DNA of 43,998 nucleotides. Origin: LSUCC0057 sp048549915. GTDB taxonomy: Bacteria; Pseudomonadota; Gammaproteobacteria; Pseudomonadales; Porticoccaceae. The stretch lies in contig JBLYYE010000023.1 in NCBI GenBank assembly GCA_048549915.1, positions 1-43,998 of the forward strand, read 5' to 3'. This document shows positions 1-7,470 of the stretch, in pieces; position 1 is the stretch's first letter; the number at the start of each line of letters is the position of its first letter. The notes under the pieces are model-generated. The model was not told the DNA's origin and did not search any database. It saw nothing but the letters and a program-made list of their open reading frames with translations. The translations under genes and the position numbers were made by a program.

Positions 1-27
1 GAAGGCTTCCAGTTCTTTCTTGTTCAT
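1..27 (-). CDS. Partial reading frame at the left edge, start codon only
   Basis: An ATG at 25-27 on the minus strand opens a frame reading MNKKELEAF before the window ends. A purine-rich AAGGATAGG lies about 8 nt upstream and could act as ribosome binding site. Only nine codons are visible, so neither family nor function can be named. It would be the next cargo gene of the island, read in the same direction as the integrase. Confidence 0.4.
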
Positions 28-101
28 ATTGCCTATCCTTATCCTATTTAGGGTTCAATGATAGGCGGTTTACACAGTTTTATTTACAGGCTCTAGCTTG
101 A

Positions 102-407
102 TCAAGTTGCCAAACACCAGATTTGACTATAACTCCTCATAGCTACCTCCAAAAGGGAGGTGGCCCCACATAGATACGGCTGATTGTCGGAAGGGTCGGC
201 AACAATAATTTCCGCTAGTAATGCTTCATAAATCTCTTCAGCAACTTTTACTTTTTCACCCAGCTCTACGTCCTCTTCTTGGCCCGCTTTAGGAGCTATT
301 GGCGAAAAAATCCACGCAGTCTTAGCGTCCTCTATTGATTTAAAGCCATCAATACCCGAAGCAAATAACGCAGCCTCATTCGCAGTTAATACAGTTTTCC
401 ATTTCAT
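102..407 (-). CDS. Small hypothetical protein (101 aa), island cargo
   Basis: I do not recognise the family. The start ATG lies 8 nt after the integrase stop, and an AGGAAA sequence overlapping that stop is a plausible ribosome binding site, so the gene is probably co-transcribed with the integrase. The protein is mildly acidic, mainly polar, and has no signal peptide or membrane segment that I can see. The middle part (KVKVAEEIYEALLAEI) is likely helical. No known catalytic motif is apparent. The coding call rests on spacing and the open frame, not on homology. Confidence 0.55.
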   Translation of the reverse strand: MKWKTVLTANEAALFASGIDGFKSIEDAKTAWIFSPIAPKAGQEEDVELGEKVKVAEEIYEALLAEIIVADPSDNQPYLCGATSLLEVAMRSYSQIWCLAT

Positions 408-415
408 AGGTTTTC

Positions 416-1660
416 CTATTTCCCTGGCCTAAAAACTACCGTAATTATATTCGTGCTACCCGCCTGATCTTTCAATCTATCTAAATAATCCGCCCAACGC
501 TGCATCATTCTCTTTCGTTCAGGTAAGTGAGTTGTTCGATTGTAGGCTCGCCCCAAGCTATCTTTTACAGCGTGGGCTAGTTGGTGTTCGATAAGTTCAA
601 CGCGTTCGCCCAGTACCTCATCAAGAATCGTTCGTGCCATTGCCCTAAATCCGTGTGGTGTCATGGTTTCGTTGTCATAGCCCATGGTTCGAAGTGCAGT
701 TCTGACACCGTTTTCGCTTAGGGGCCGGCTCAGAGATCGGACGCTTGGGAATACATACTTTCCTTGTCCTGTTAGCAGTTTTTGTTCACTGAGAATCTTC
801 AGGGATTGCTGGCTTAGTGGGATAATATGATCAAAGTTAATCTTCCTGTTTTCGCCGCCTTTGTTGGCGGGTAACTCCCACTGGCTTTCTTCCCAGTTTA
901 TTTCCTGCCATTCCATGTGGCGCAGTTCGCCGGGGCGGCAAAATAACAGCGGCGATAGTTTTAGTGCGGCGCAGACGGTGGCGGTGCCTTGGTAGTTATC
1001 AATCGCCACTAACAGCTTGCCAGCTTCTTTTGGGTCGGTAATTGCGGCTAGGTGCTTTTCTTTGGCTGTTTGTAATGCGCCTGCAAGATCGGCAGAAGGG
1101 TCACGCTCGGCACGGCCGGTGGCAATGGCAAAGCGGAAAATCTGGCCGCTGGTTTGTTTGGCTCGTTTGGCGGTTTCGATGGCACCTCGGCTTTCGATCT
1201 TTCTCAAGGCGGCTAATAGCTGGGGAGGTGTGATGTCGTTTATGGGGTAGCGGCCAAGCGGCGGAAAGAGATCTTTTTGAAGTGATCTAAGTGTTCTGTC
1301 TTGATGGCTTTTGGATTTGTCACCCATTTTGGTTTTAAACCACTCAAGCGCCACGGCTTCAAAGCTATTTTCACCAGAGAGAATTTGTGCGGCCTTGTTG
1401 GCTTGTTTGGCGGCCGAAGGGTCAATGCCTTGTTCTAGTTGTTTGCGGGCTGAGTCTCGCTTATTGCGGGCTTCTTTGAGGCTCACTTCTGGGTATACAC
1501 CAAGGGCTAGCCGCTTTTCCTTGCCGCCGTAGCGATATTTGCAGCGCCAGTATTTTTGACCTTTTGGTGTGACTTCCAAGTACATGCCTTTTTCGTCACT
1601 GAGTTTGTAAGGCTTGTCTTTAGCTTGTGCGGCTTTGGCTGCTCTGTCGGTGAGGGGCAT
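416..1660 (-). CDS. P4-type tyrosine integrase (DUF4102 arm domain)
   Basis: This site-specific recombinase would integrate and excise the island at ssrA. The N-terminal region (about residues 1-85, with KLSDEKGMYLEVTPKG and the RLALGVYPEVSLKEAR segment) is the typical arm-binding domain of P4-family integrases. A core-binding segment follows at about 95-200, then the catalytic domain. Candidate catalytic residues are R242 (in RPGEL), H336 and R339 (HGFR), H363 and the nucleophile Y373. At 414 aa it has the normal length and appears intact. The start at 1660 has a GGA-rich sequence upstream. It reads away from ssrA, with a small gene following 8 nt downstream. Confidence 0.93.
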   Translation of the reverse strand: MPLTDRAAKAAQAKDKPYKLSDEKGMYLEVTPKGQKYWRCKYRYGGKEKRLALGVYPEVSLKEARNKRDSARKQLEQGIDPSAAKQANKAAQILSGENSFEAVALEWFKTKMGDKSKSHQDRTLRSLQKDLFPPLGRYPINDITPPQLLAALRKIESRGAIETAKRAKQTSGQIFRFAIATGRAERDPSADLAGALQTAKEKHLAAITDPKEAGKLLVAIDNYQGTATVCAALKLSPLLFCRPGELRHMEWQEINWEESQWELPANKGGENRKINFDHIIPLSQQSLKILSEQKLLTGQGKYVFPSVRSLSRPLSENGVRTALRTMGYDNETMTPHGFRAMARTILDEVLGERVELIEHQLAHAVKDSLGRAYNRTTHLPERKRMMQRWADYLDRLKDQAGSTNIITVVFRPGK

Positions 1661-1683
1661 TTCCAGCGTCCTTTAATCTGAGT

Positions 1684-1754
1684 GGGGGCATCTGTCTGAG
1701 CGACATGGATTGTGCCCCCGTTGGTGCCCCCATTATGGTCTGGATTAGGGGGCA
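1684..1754. repeat. Four TGCCCCC/GGGGGCA heptamers, candidate integrase arm sites
   Basis: GGGGGCA occurs at 1684-1690 and 1748-1754, and its reverse complement TGCCCCC at 1713-1719 and 1725-1731. The copies form an in-out pattern in the short gap between the integrase start and the ssrA 3' end. Arm-type binding sites of P4-like integrases occur in this position. The role is inferred. Confidence 0.5.
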
Positions 1755-1786
1755 TTTGTTTGGATTGCATTGGACAAAGTATAAAC

Positions 1787-1810
1787 TAAAAAGCCCCGCA
1801 GTGCGGGGCT
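1787..1810 (-). terminator. Rho-independent terminator downstream of ssrA
   Basis: The arms AGCCCCGCA (1792-1800) and TGCGGGGCT (1802-1810) are perfect complements. On the minus strand the hairpin is followed by five T residues. It lies about 36 nt past the tmRNA 3' end, in the direction of ssrA transcription, and sits on the island side of the junction. Confidence 0.75.
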
Positions 1811-1845
1811 CTTAGGTCTTTCTTGGATGTTAACAGATTGATATT

Positions 1846-2230
1846 TGGTGGAGCCGGCGGGAATTGAACCCGCGTCCGTCAGTCCGCTGCCTTTAGCTCT
1901 ACATGCTTAGACTAGTCTTTAGATTTAATGGTTGGCAATCCGACTGTCAGGATGCGCCGCCCACGATTCCGGTAAGGTTTTAACGACGCTGCCCCGGACG
2001 AGCTTTGTCGCGATCCTGCGAGATATGACGCCTGAATGTCTCACCCGAGGGCTTGACCTGGACGCGCAGGCGCGGCTCCAGTCAGACGGCACCCTACTGG
2101 GGTTTAAGCAGCGAGTGCGTAGTTGTCGTCGTTGGCAACTATAAGTTTGCGACTAGGGATTAACGAGATTGGTCACCATCTCGACATGCACTAGAGGTTT
2201 TGTAACCGGCGTCGAATCCAGAACGGCCCC
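1846..2230 (-). ncRNA. ssrA: Transfer-messenger RNA (tmRNA)
   Basis: tmRNA rescues stalled ribosomes and tags the unfinished peptide for proteolysis with SmpB. The mature 5' end (GGGGCCG, ending at 2230) pairs with CGGCTCC next to the 3' ACCA at 1846, forming the tRNA-like acceptor stem. The T-arm TTC-containing segment lies at about 1850-1875, and the conserved TCTGGATTCGACGCCGG follows the 5' end. The tag frame encodes ANDDNYALAA and stops at 2104-2106. The length of 385 nt is as expected. Its 3' end is the attachment site of the adjacent island. Confidence 0.97.
2104..2136 (-). other. tmRNA proteolysis-tag reading frame (ANDDNYALAA)
   Basis: Reading the minus strand from the resume codon GCC (2134-2136) gives ANDDNYALAA followed by TAA. 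The LAA ending is the ClpXP/ClpAP recognition signal known from other bacteria. Tags of the form ANDxNYALAA are common in gammaproteobacteria. Confidence 0.93.
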
Positions 2231-2250
2231 GTAACTAAAACAGCACCTTA

Positions 2251-2281
2251 ATGATAACAGTTTTCCACAACAGTGGATGAA
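2251..2281 (-). promoter_or_regulatory. Possible sigma-70 promoter of ssrA
   Basis: On the minus strand TATCAT (2251-2256) could be the -10 element, with a weak TTCATC (2276-2281) 19 nt upstream as -35. Transcription would start about 10-15 nt before the mature tmRNA 5' end, which is compatible with 5' processing. The -35 match and spacing are poor. Confidence 0.3.
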
Positions 2282-2350
2282 GTTTTCGCCGATAGCCAGC
2301 GAGGGGTTCTTGCCATAAAATAAGCGCTTAATTTTTTGGGTGGAGCCTCT

Positions 2351-3697
2351 ATGCAGCGCGGTCAATTCTCCTCTCGATGGGCGTTTGTTCTCGCTGCATC
2401 GGGTTCTGCTGTAGGCCTTGGCAATATATGGGGTTTTCCTACCAATGCGGCCGAAAACGGCGGTGCAGCATTTTTGCTGGCGTATCTGTTGTTGGCTTTC
2501 CTGCTGGCCTATCCAGCATTGATGGCGGAATTAATCATCGGCCGCCATGCTCAAGCTAACATGGTCACAGCCTTGGAAGGCTTGTCGCCAACTGCACTGG
2601 CTAAGCGTGTGGGCCGTGCAACCGGTATCGCAGGGGTCGTTACAGCCAGTGCCATACTCTGTTTTTACAGCATTATCGCCGGCTGGATGATCGCGTATTT
2701 ATTACAGCCAGTGGCCATTCTGGCTGCGCAAGCGGACGTTGCTGAGTGGTTGACCACCTTCTCTCTGCCGCGGAATGTACTCTTTACGGGACTGTTTTTG
2801 TTACTTACCGGCGCTGTGATTGCGGCTGGTGTGGCAAACGGTATTGAGAAGTGGTCGCGCCGATTGATGCCCTCTTTGTTTGTATTGTTGCTCTTACTCA
2901 TTGGCTATGTCTTGGTTCAACCCGGTGCAGAAGAGGGTTTGCGACACTACTTGGTCCCCGACTTTAGTCAACTTGGCGATCCGCAGTTGCTGGTCAGTGC
3001 TCTTGGTCAGGCGTTTTTCTCTATGTCGCTGGGTGTCGGCACTATGCTCATCTACGGCTCTTATATCAGCCGCGAAGAAAACTTGCCTCGGCTGGGTGTC
3101 TTGGTAACCCTGACCGATACATCGGTGGCTTTTTTGGCGGGCTTGTTGGTATTGCCAGCGATGTTTGTCGCCAAGCAGATCGGTGTTGAAATTTATGCGG
3201 ACGGCAACAATCTCATTGCCGGACCCGATCTAATTTTCCAAGTGTTGCCGGCGCTGTTTGAGCAGATGGGGGCGGCCGGTTTATGGGTAGCAGCTAGTTT
3301 CTTTTTGTTGATGAGTATTGCTGCGTTAACCTCTTCTATCTCTATGCTAGAGGTCCCCGTCGCTTTTGTAACTGAACGTTTTAACGTGGCTCGTCAGCCT
3401 GCCACACTGGTCACAATAGCGCTGTTGTTTGTCGTTGCGATAACCATCGCAGCTAACTTTGAGATGTTGTTCGGCTGGGTAGTGAGTTTGAGCACTGAGA
3501 CCGCTCAGCCGTTGCTGGGCATGATGCTGTGCCTGTATGCGGGGTGGTTGTTCCAGCGCGACAAGCTTTTAGCAGAGATTAAGTCTGGTAATCCACACGC
3601 GCAATACCAACTGTTTTGGCGTATTTGGCCGTTTTATGTTCGCTTTATCTGCCCCGCACTGATTATTTTGATGTTGGCAGATCAGTGGTTAAACTAA
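2351..3697 (+). CDS. Sodium-dependent transporter, neurotransmitter:sodium symporter (NSS/SNF) family
   Basis: This inner-membrane secondary transporter would import a small molecule, probably an amino acid, together with sodium. The first membrane segment carries the family signature SAVGLGNIWGFP followed by NGGAAFLLAY. About eleven or twelve hydrophobic segments follow through the 448 residues, a length typical of bacterial members. I chose ATG 2351, preceded by GGTGGA, over an in-frame TTG at 2336. The gene lies 25 nt before xseB and may share its transcript, but there is no functional link. The substrate cannot be told from sequence. Confidence 0.9.
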   Translation: MQRGQFSSRWAFVLAASGSAVGLGNIWGFPTNAAENGGAAFLLAYLLLAFLLAYPALMAELIIGRHAQANMVTALEGLSPTALAKRVGRATGIAGVVTASAILCFYSIIAGWMIAYLLQPVAILAAQADVAEWLTTFSLPRNVLFTGLFLLLTGAVIAAGVANGIEKWSRRLMPSLFVLLLLLIGYVLVQPGAEEGLRHYLVPDFSQLGDPQLLVSALGQAFFSMSLGVGTMLIYGSYISREENLPRLGVLVTLTDTSVAFLAGLLVLPAMFVAKQIGVEIYADGNNLIAGPDLIFQVLPALFEQMGAAGLWVAASFFLLMSIAALTSSISMLEVPVAFVTERFNVARQPATLVTIALLFVVAITIAANFEMLFGWVVSLSTETAQPLLGMMLCLYAGWLFQRDKLLAEIKSGNPHAQYQLFWRIWPFYVRFICPALIILMLADQWLN

Positions 3698-3722
3698 CCC
3701 ACAACTATTTCTAGGAGCCCAG

Positions 3723-3974
3723 ATGGCCACTAAAAAAGCGCAGGTGAAAGAGACCCCGCTGTTTGAGGAGCAATTGGCAAAACTTGAGGCATTGGTTGAA
3801 TCTCTAGAAGAGGGTGAGCTCTCTCTAGAGCAGTCGATGTTGTCCTTTGAACAGGGCATTAGTTTGGCTCGCGAGTGTCAAAAGGCGCTCAGTGAAGCAG
3901 AGCAGAAAGTCGCTGTCCTCACTCGCGATGGCGATCAGCTCAATTCACAACCCTTTGAGCTGGATGAGGACTAA
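3723..3974 (+). CDS. xseB: Exodeoxyribonuclease VII small subunit
   Basis: XseB pairs with several copies per XseA catalytic subunit to form exonuclease VII, which degrades single-stranded DNA from both ends. The 83-residue protein has the family core FEEQLAKLEALVESLEEGE followed by SLEQSMLSFEQG, and is largely helical and acidic. An AGGAG sequence precedes the ATG by about 6 nt. The order xseB-ispA-dxs is conserved in many proteobacteria; ispA starts 6 nt after this stop. xseA is not in the window. Confidence 0.95.
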   Translation: MATKKAQVKETPLFEEQLAKLEALVESLEEGELSLEQSMLSFEQGISLARECQKALSEAEQKVAVLTRDGDQLNSQPFELDED

Positions 3975-3980
3975 TTAAAC

Positions 3981-4868
3981 GTGGCTGATTTGCGCAGCTT
4001 TTTGCTCGAGTGCTCTCAATTAGTCGAGGCGCAGCTCGCGGTGCGCTTGCCAGCCGAGCAAGGCCAAGCCTCTCGGCTGTTTGCAGCGATGCGCTACTCT
4101 GCGCTGGGCGGTGGCAAAAGATTGCGTCCCGCGCTGGCAATAGCCACCAGTGACGCTCTTGGCGGTCAGCGCCATGTCGCTTTGGGTGTTGCCGCTGCGG
4201 TAGAAATGATTCATGTTTATTCGTTGATCCACGATGATCTACCCGCTATGGACGACGATGGCTTACGCCGCGGCAAAGCCACTTGTCATATAGCCTATGA
4301 CGAGGCGACAGCAATATTGGCCGGCGATGGTTTGCAGGCTTTGGCTTTCTTGCAGCTCGCTGAGCTAGAGGGTGTTGCGCCTGCCACTGTAGTAAAGTTG
4401 ATAGCCCAACTAGCTAAATGGGCAGGTTGTGACGGTATGGTTGCCGGCCAAGCCATAGACATTGCCGCTACCGGCCAACAATTAAATCTTGATCAGTTAA
4501 AGCAGATGCACAGGCTTAAAACGGGCGCGCTGATGGAGGCGAGTGTCATGTTAGCTGCTCAGGCTAGCGGTAATGCATCCAAGCAACAGCTAATATCTCT
4601 GCAAAATTTTTCTCAAACGCTCGGTTTGGCGTTCCAGATTCAAGATGATTTGCTCGATATAGAGAGCGATACCGCCCAGTTGGGTAAACCCCAAGGTAGC
4701 GATATTGCCAGTGGCAAGGTGACTTACCCCCAACTTCTGGGTGTCGAAGAGGCACGCCAGGCGGCGCACCAGGCCCACTCCAAAGCCCTGGCGTCGCTAA
4801 AGAGTTTCGATCAACGCGCCGATCAATTGCGCGCATTGGCTAACTTTGTGGTGACGCGCAACTACTAA
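3981..4868 (+). CDS. ispA: Farnesyl diphosphate synthase (geranyltranstransferase)
   Basis: IspA condenses isopentenyl diphosphate with dimethylallyl and geranyl diphosphate to give farnesyl diphosphate for quinones and undecaprenyl phosphate. The first aspartate-rich motif DDLPAMDDD lies at residues 85-93 and the second, DDLLD, at 222-226. GGGKRLRP (43-50) is the conserved substrate-binding segment. The length of 295 aa matches E. coli IspA (299). The start is GTG at 3981, 6 nt after xseB, so the genes are probably translationally coupled. dxs of the same pathway follows. Confidence 0.95.
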   Translation: MADLRSFLLECSQLVEAQLAVRLPAEQGQASRLFAAMRYSALGGGKRLRPALAIATSDALGGQRHVALGVAAAVEMIHVYSLIHDDLPAMDDDGLRRGKATCHIAYDEATAILAGDGLQALAFLQLAELEGVAPATVVKLIAQLAKWAGCDGMVAGQAIDIAATGQQLNLDQLKQMHRLKTGALMEASVMLAAQASGNASKQQLISLQNFSQTLGLAFQIQDDLLDIESDTAQLGKPQGSDIASGKVTYPQLLGVEEARQAAHQAHSKALASLKSFDQRADQLRALANFVVTRNY

Positions 4869-4919
4869 CAGGTAAACTGGGTAGCCCTGTGCGCCCAGTA
4901 ACTATGGCCGAAACCCATT

Positions 4920-6800
4920 ATGGTAAAAGTTTATCAACAGCTCCCCAGTGAGCGCCCAGCCACGCCGCTGCTCGATGTGATTGAGTCGCCGGGTGATCTG
5001 CGTCAGTTAAAGCCAGAGCAACTGCCAGAACTGGCCGACCAGCTGCGCCATTACCTGCTCTACTGTATCGGTAAGACAGGCGGGCACTTTGGCGCTGGGT
5101 TGGGCGTGACCGAGCTCACAATCGCGCTGCACTATGTATTCAATACACCTGAAGACCGACTAGTCTGGGATGTCGGCCATCAAACTTACCCCCACAAAGT
5201 ACTCACCGGACGCCGCGACGAGCTACTCACTATTCGTCAACAAGGCGGGCTCTCTGGCTTTCCTAAACGCAGCGAAAGCGAGTATGACACTTTTGGCGTC
5301 GGCCACTCGTCGACCTCCATCAGCGCGGCACTGGGTATGGCCATGGCGGCTAAATTGCAGGGCGAAAACCGCCGTGCGGTAGCAGTGATGGGAGATGGAG
5401 CGATGACCGCAGGGATGGCCTTCGAGGCCATAAACCATGCGGCTTATGTGGACGACAACTTGCTGGTGGTGCTCAACGACAACAAAATGTCGATCTCGAA
5501 AAATGTTGGCGGGCTCTCCACTTATTTCGCCAAAATTTGGGCGAGCGGTTTCTATAATTCAATCCGCGAGGGTGGTAAGCGGGTCCTTAAGCGGATGCCC
5601 TACACCAAAGAATTTGTCCGGCGCACCGAAGAGTATATGAAGTCTTTTGTCGCCCCAGCCACTATTTTCGAAGAGTTGGGTTTTTACTATATTGGCCCGC
5701 TTGATGGCCACGACCTGCCGCTATTAGTGGAGACCTTAGATAAGCTAAAAGCGATCAAAGGACCAGTGATACTCCACGTGATCACTGAAAAGGGGAAAGG
5801 CTTCGCGCCCGCCGAGGCCGATCCGATTGGTTACCATGCACTGAATAAAATAGAGCCAAGCGGGGTTAAAAAAACCGCATCGGGGCCCAAATACCAACAG
5901 GTGTTTGGCACTTGGTTGTGTGACAGAGCAGCCGTTGATAAGCGCCTTATGGCGATTACACCCGCGATGTGTGAAGGCTCTGGAATGGTGGAGTTTGCCG
6001 AAAAATTTCCGCAGCGTTTTGTCGACGTGGCTATTGCTGAACAACACGCAGTAACTCTTGCTGCGGGTATGGCATGCGAAAATATTAAACCGGTGGTGGC
6101 TATTTATTCGACATTTTTGCAGCGCGGTTATGATCAACTTGTTCACGATGTGGCACTGCAAAATCTGGATGTTACGTTTGCACTCGATCGCGCCGGCCTA
6201 GTTGGTGAAGATGGTGCCACCCATGCCGGTGCTTATGACATTAGCTATCTGCGCTGTATTCCCAATATGGTGATCGCGACCCCGGCAGATGAGAATGAAG
6301 CGCGTCAACTGCTCAACAGCTGTTACTTACACCCTGGCCCTGCGGCGATTCGCTACCCGCGCGGCACAGGCCCCGACGTTGCAATTGAAAAGGATCTTCA
6401 GGAGTGGCCGATTGGCAGAGGCCGTCTGCTGCGCAGCGGAAGCGGCCCAGTGATACTTAATTTTGGTGCCTTGCTGGCCAATGCCCGAGTCGCTGCAGAG
6501 CAGTTGGATGCCGAGTTAGTGGATATGCGCTTTGCTAAACCTTTGGATTGTGAACTGCTCGAGCAGTACAAGAACAGTGGCCGTCTATTAGTCACGTTAG
6601 AAGAGAACAGTGTAGCCGGCGGGGCCGGAGCGGCTGTTGCGGAGTATTACGCAGAGCAGGGTGTTGCAGTTGATTTACTGCTGCTCGGCCTTCCCGATCG
6701 CTATATAGATCACGCGGCTACCAGCGCTCAATTGCGCGAAGTGGGCCTCGATGGCGATGGTATAGTCACCTCGATTAAAGCTCGCCAAACTATTAATTAA
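4920..6800 (+). CDS. dxs: 1-deoxy-D-xylulose-5-phosphate synthase
   Basis: Dxs joins pyruvate and glyceraldehyde 3-phosphate with thiamine diphosphate, the first step of the MEP isoprenoid pathway. The thiamine-diphosphate motif starts with GDGAMTAGMAFEA at residue 158 and ends at NDN (about 185-187). The VGHSSTSISAALGMA segment and the transketolase-like central and C-terminal domains are present. At 626 aa it is full length. It is the last of the xseB-ispA-dxs cluster, with a 51-nt gap after ispA. The ribosome binding site is weak; the start fits the usual N-terminus. Confidence 0.97.
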   Translation: MVKVYQQLPSERPATPLLDVIESPGDLRQLKPEQLPELADQLRHYLLYCIGKTGGHFGAGLGVTELTIALHYVFNTPEDRLVWDVGHQTYPHKVLTGRRDELLTIRQQGGLSGFPKRSESEYDTFGVGHSSTSISAALGMAMAAKLQGENRRAVAVMGDGAMTAGMAFEAINHAAYVDDNLLVVLNDNKMSISKNVGGLSTYFAKIWASGFYNSIREGGKRVLKRMPYTKEFVRRTEEYMKSFVAPATIFEELGFYYIGPLDGHDLPLLVETLDKLKAIKGPVILHVITEKGKGFAPAEADPIGYHALNKIEPSGVKKTASGPKYQQVFGTWLCDRAAVDKRLMAITPAMCEGSGMVEFAEKFPQRFVDVAIAEQHAVTLAAGMACENIKPVVAIYSTFLQRGYDQLVHDVALQNLDVTFALDRAGLVGEDGATHAGAYDISYLRCIPNMVIATPADENEARQLLNSCYLHPGPAAIRYPRGTGPDVAIEKDLQEWPIGRGRLLRSGSGPVILNFGALLANARVAAEQLDAELVDMRFAKPLDCELLEQYKNSGRLLVTLEENSVAGGAGAAVAEYYAEQGVAVDLLLLGLPDRYIDHAATSAQLREVGLDGDGIVTSIKARQTIN

Positions 6801-6821
6801 AAAAACCAAGAGAGGATTGCC

Positions 6822-7451
6822 ATGAAATTATATGATTTTGCCCCTGCCCCCAACCCGCGCCGAGTGCGGATTTTTTTGGCTGAAAAAGGTGTCGCGGTTG
6901 ACGCCGTGCAGATCGACCTGACCAAAGGCGAGCAGCGCACAGAAGAGTTTCGGGCGATCAATCCCGCCATGGATGTCCCAGTGCTAGAGTTGGACGACGG
7001 CCGCCGCATCCACCAAGTCGACGCTATCTGCCGCTATCTTGAAGAGACCTACCCAGACAATCCGCTCTGGGGTCGTGACGCCTTTGAGCGTGCGCAGGTG
7101 AATATTCACAACCATCAAATTATGCTCAATGGCCTGCTGGCTGTGGCTGAGGCATATCGCAATACCACGCCGATGTTTGTTGATAGAGCGGTGCCCGGCC
7201 CACACAACTACGTCCAGAGCCCAGAACTGGCCGAGCGCGGCATGTTGCGAGTGGCCAACTTCTTTAACGACATGGATGCGCATTTTGCCACTAGCGAGTA
7301 TGTGGTCGGCGATTATTTCTCGATTGCTGATATCCAAGCTTTGATCGTTATCGACTTCGCCAAATGGGTCAAGGTGCGCATTGCGCCAGAGCAGGAGAAT
7401 TTACAGCGCTGGTACGATCAGGTCAGTGCGCGCCCGTCTGCTTCAGCCTAA
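6822..7451 (+). CDS. Glutathione S-transferase family protein
   Basis: This is a cytosolic protein of 209 aa with an N-terminal thioredoxin-like domain (MKLYDFAPAPNPRRVRIFLAEKG, then the cis-proline region MDVPVLELDDG and the E/D-S-like segment HQVDAICRYLEE) and an all-helical C-terminal domain. The family conjugates or reduces substrates with glutathione. The active-site stretch APNPRR has no cysteine, so it is unlikely to be a thiol-transferase type. AGAGGA precedes the ATG. It follows dxs by 21 nt and converges on ppx. The specific substrate is unknown. Confidence 0.88.
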   Translation: MKLYDFAPAPNPRRVRIFLAEKGVAVDAVQIDLTKGEQRTEEFRAINPAMDVPVLELDDGRRIHQVDAICRYLEETYPDNPLWGRDAFERAQVNIHNHQIMLNGLLAVAEAYRNTTPMFVDRAVPGPHNYVQSPELAERGMLRVANFFNDMDAHFATSEYVVGDYFSIADIQALIVIDFAKWVKVRIAPEQENLQRWYDQVSARPSASA

Positions 7452-7470
7452 CTTTTGGTAGGCAGTGGGC

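Larger units (their letters stand above)
1..1845. mobile_element. End of a genomic island integrated at the 3' end of ssrA
   Basis: A tyrosine integrase gene reads away from ssrA and lies next to the tmRNA 3' end, which is the classical arrangement for islands such as E. coli CP4-57 that use ssrA as attachment site. The tmRNA is intact, as expected when integration regenerates its 3' end. The island starts at the ssrA boundary near 1845 and runs off the left edge, so the distal att copy, total size and cargo cannot be seen. The boundary is inferred from gene order; no second att copy is present in the window. Confidence 0.7.

Noticed and set aside
1507..1770. 87-codon minus-strand frame overlapping the integrase start
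   Set aside because: It overlaps the integrase gene in another frame and runs through the heptamer repeats; composition looks like chance.
1932..2144. Open frame on the plus strand inside the tmRNA
   Set aside because: It lies entirely opposite the well-defined tmRNA and has no protein-like features.
5745..6161. 138-codon minus-strand frame opposite dxs
   Set aside because: It lies within the conserved dxs coding region and has no recognisable domain.
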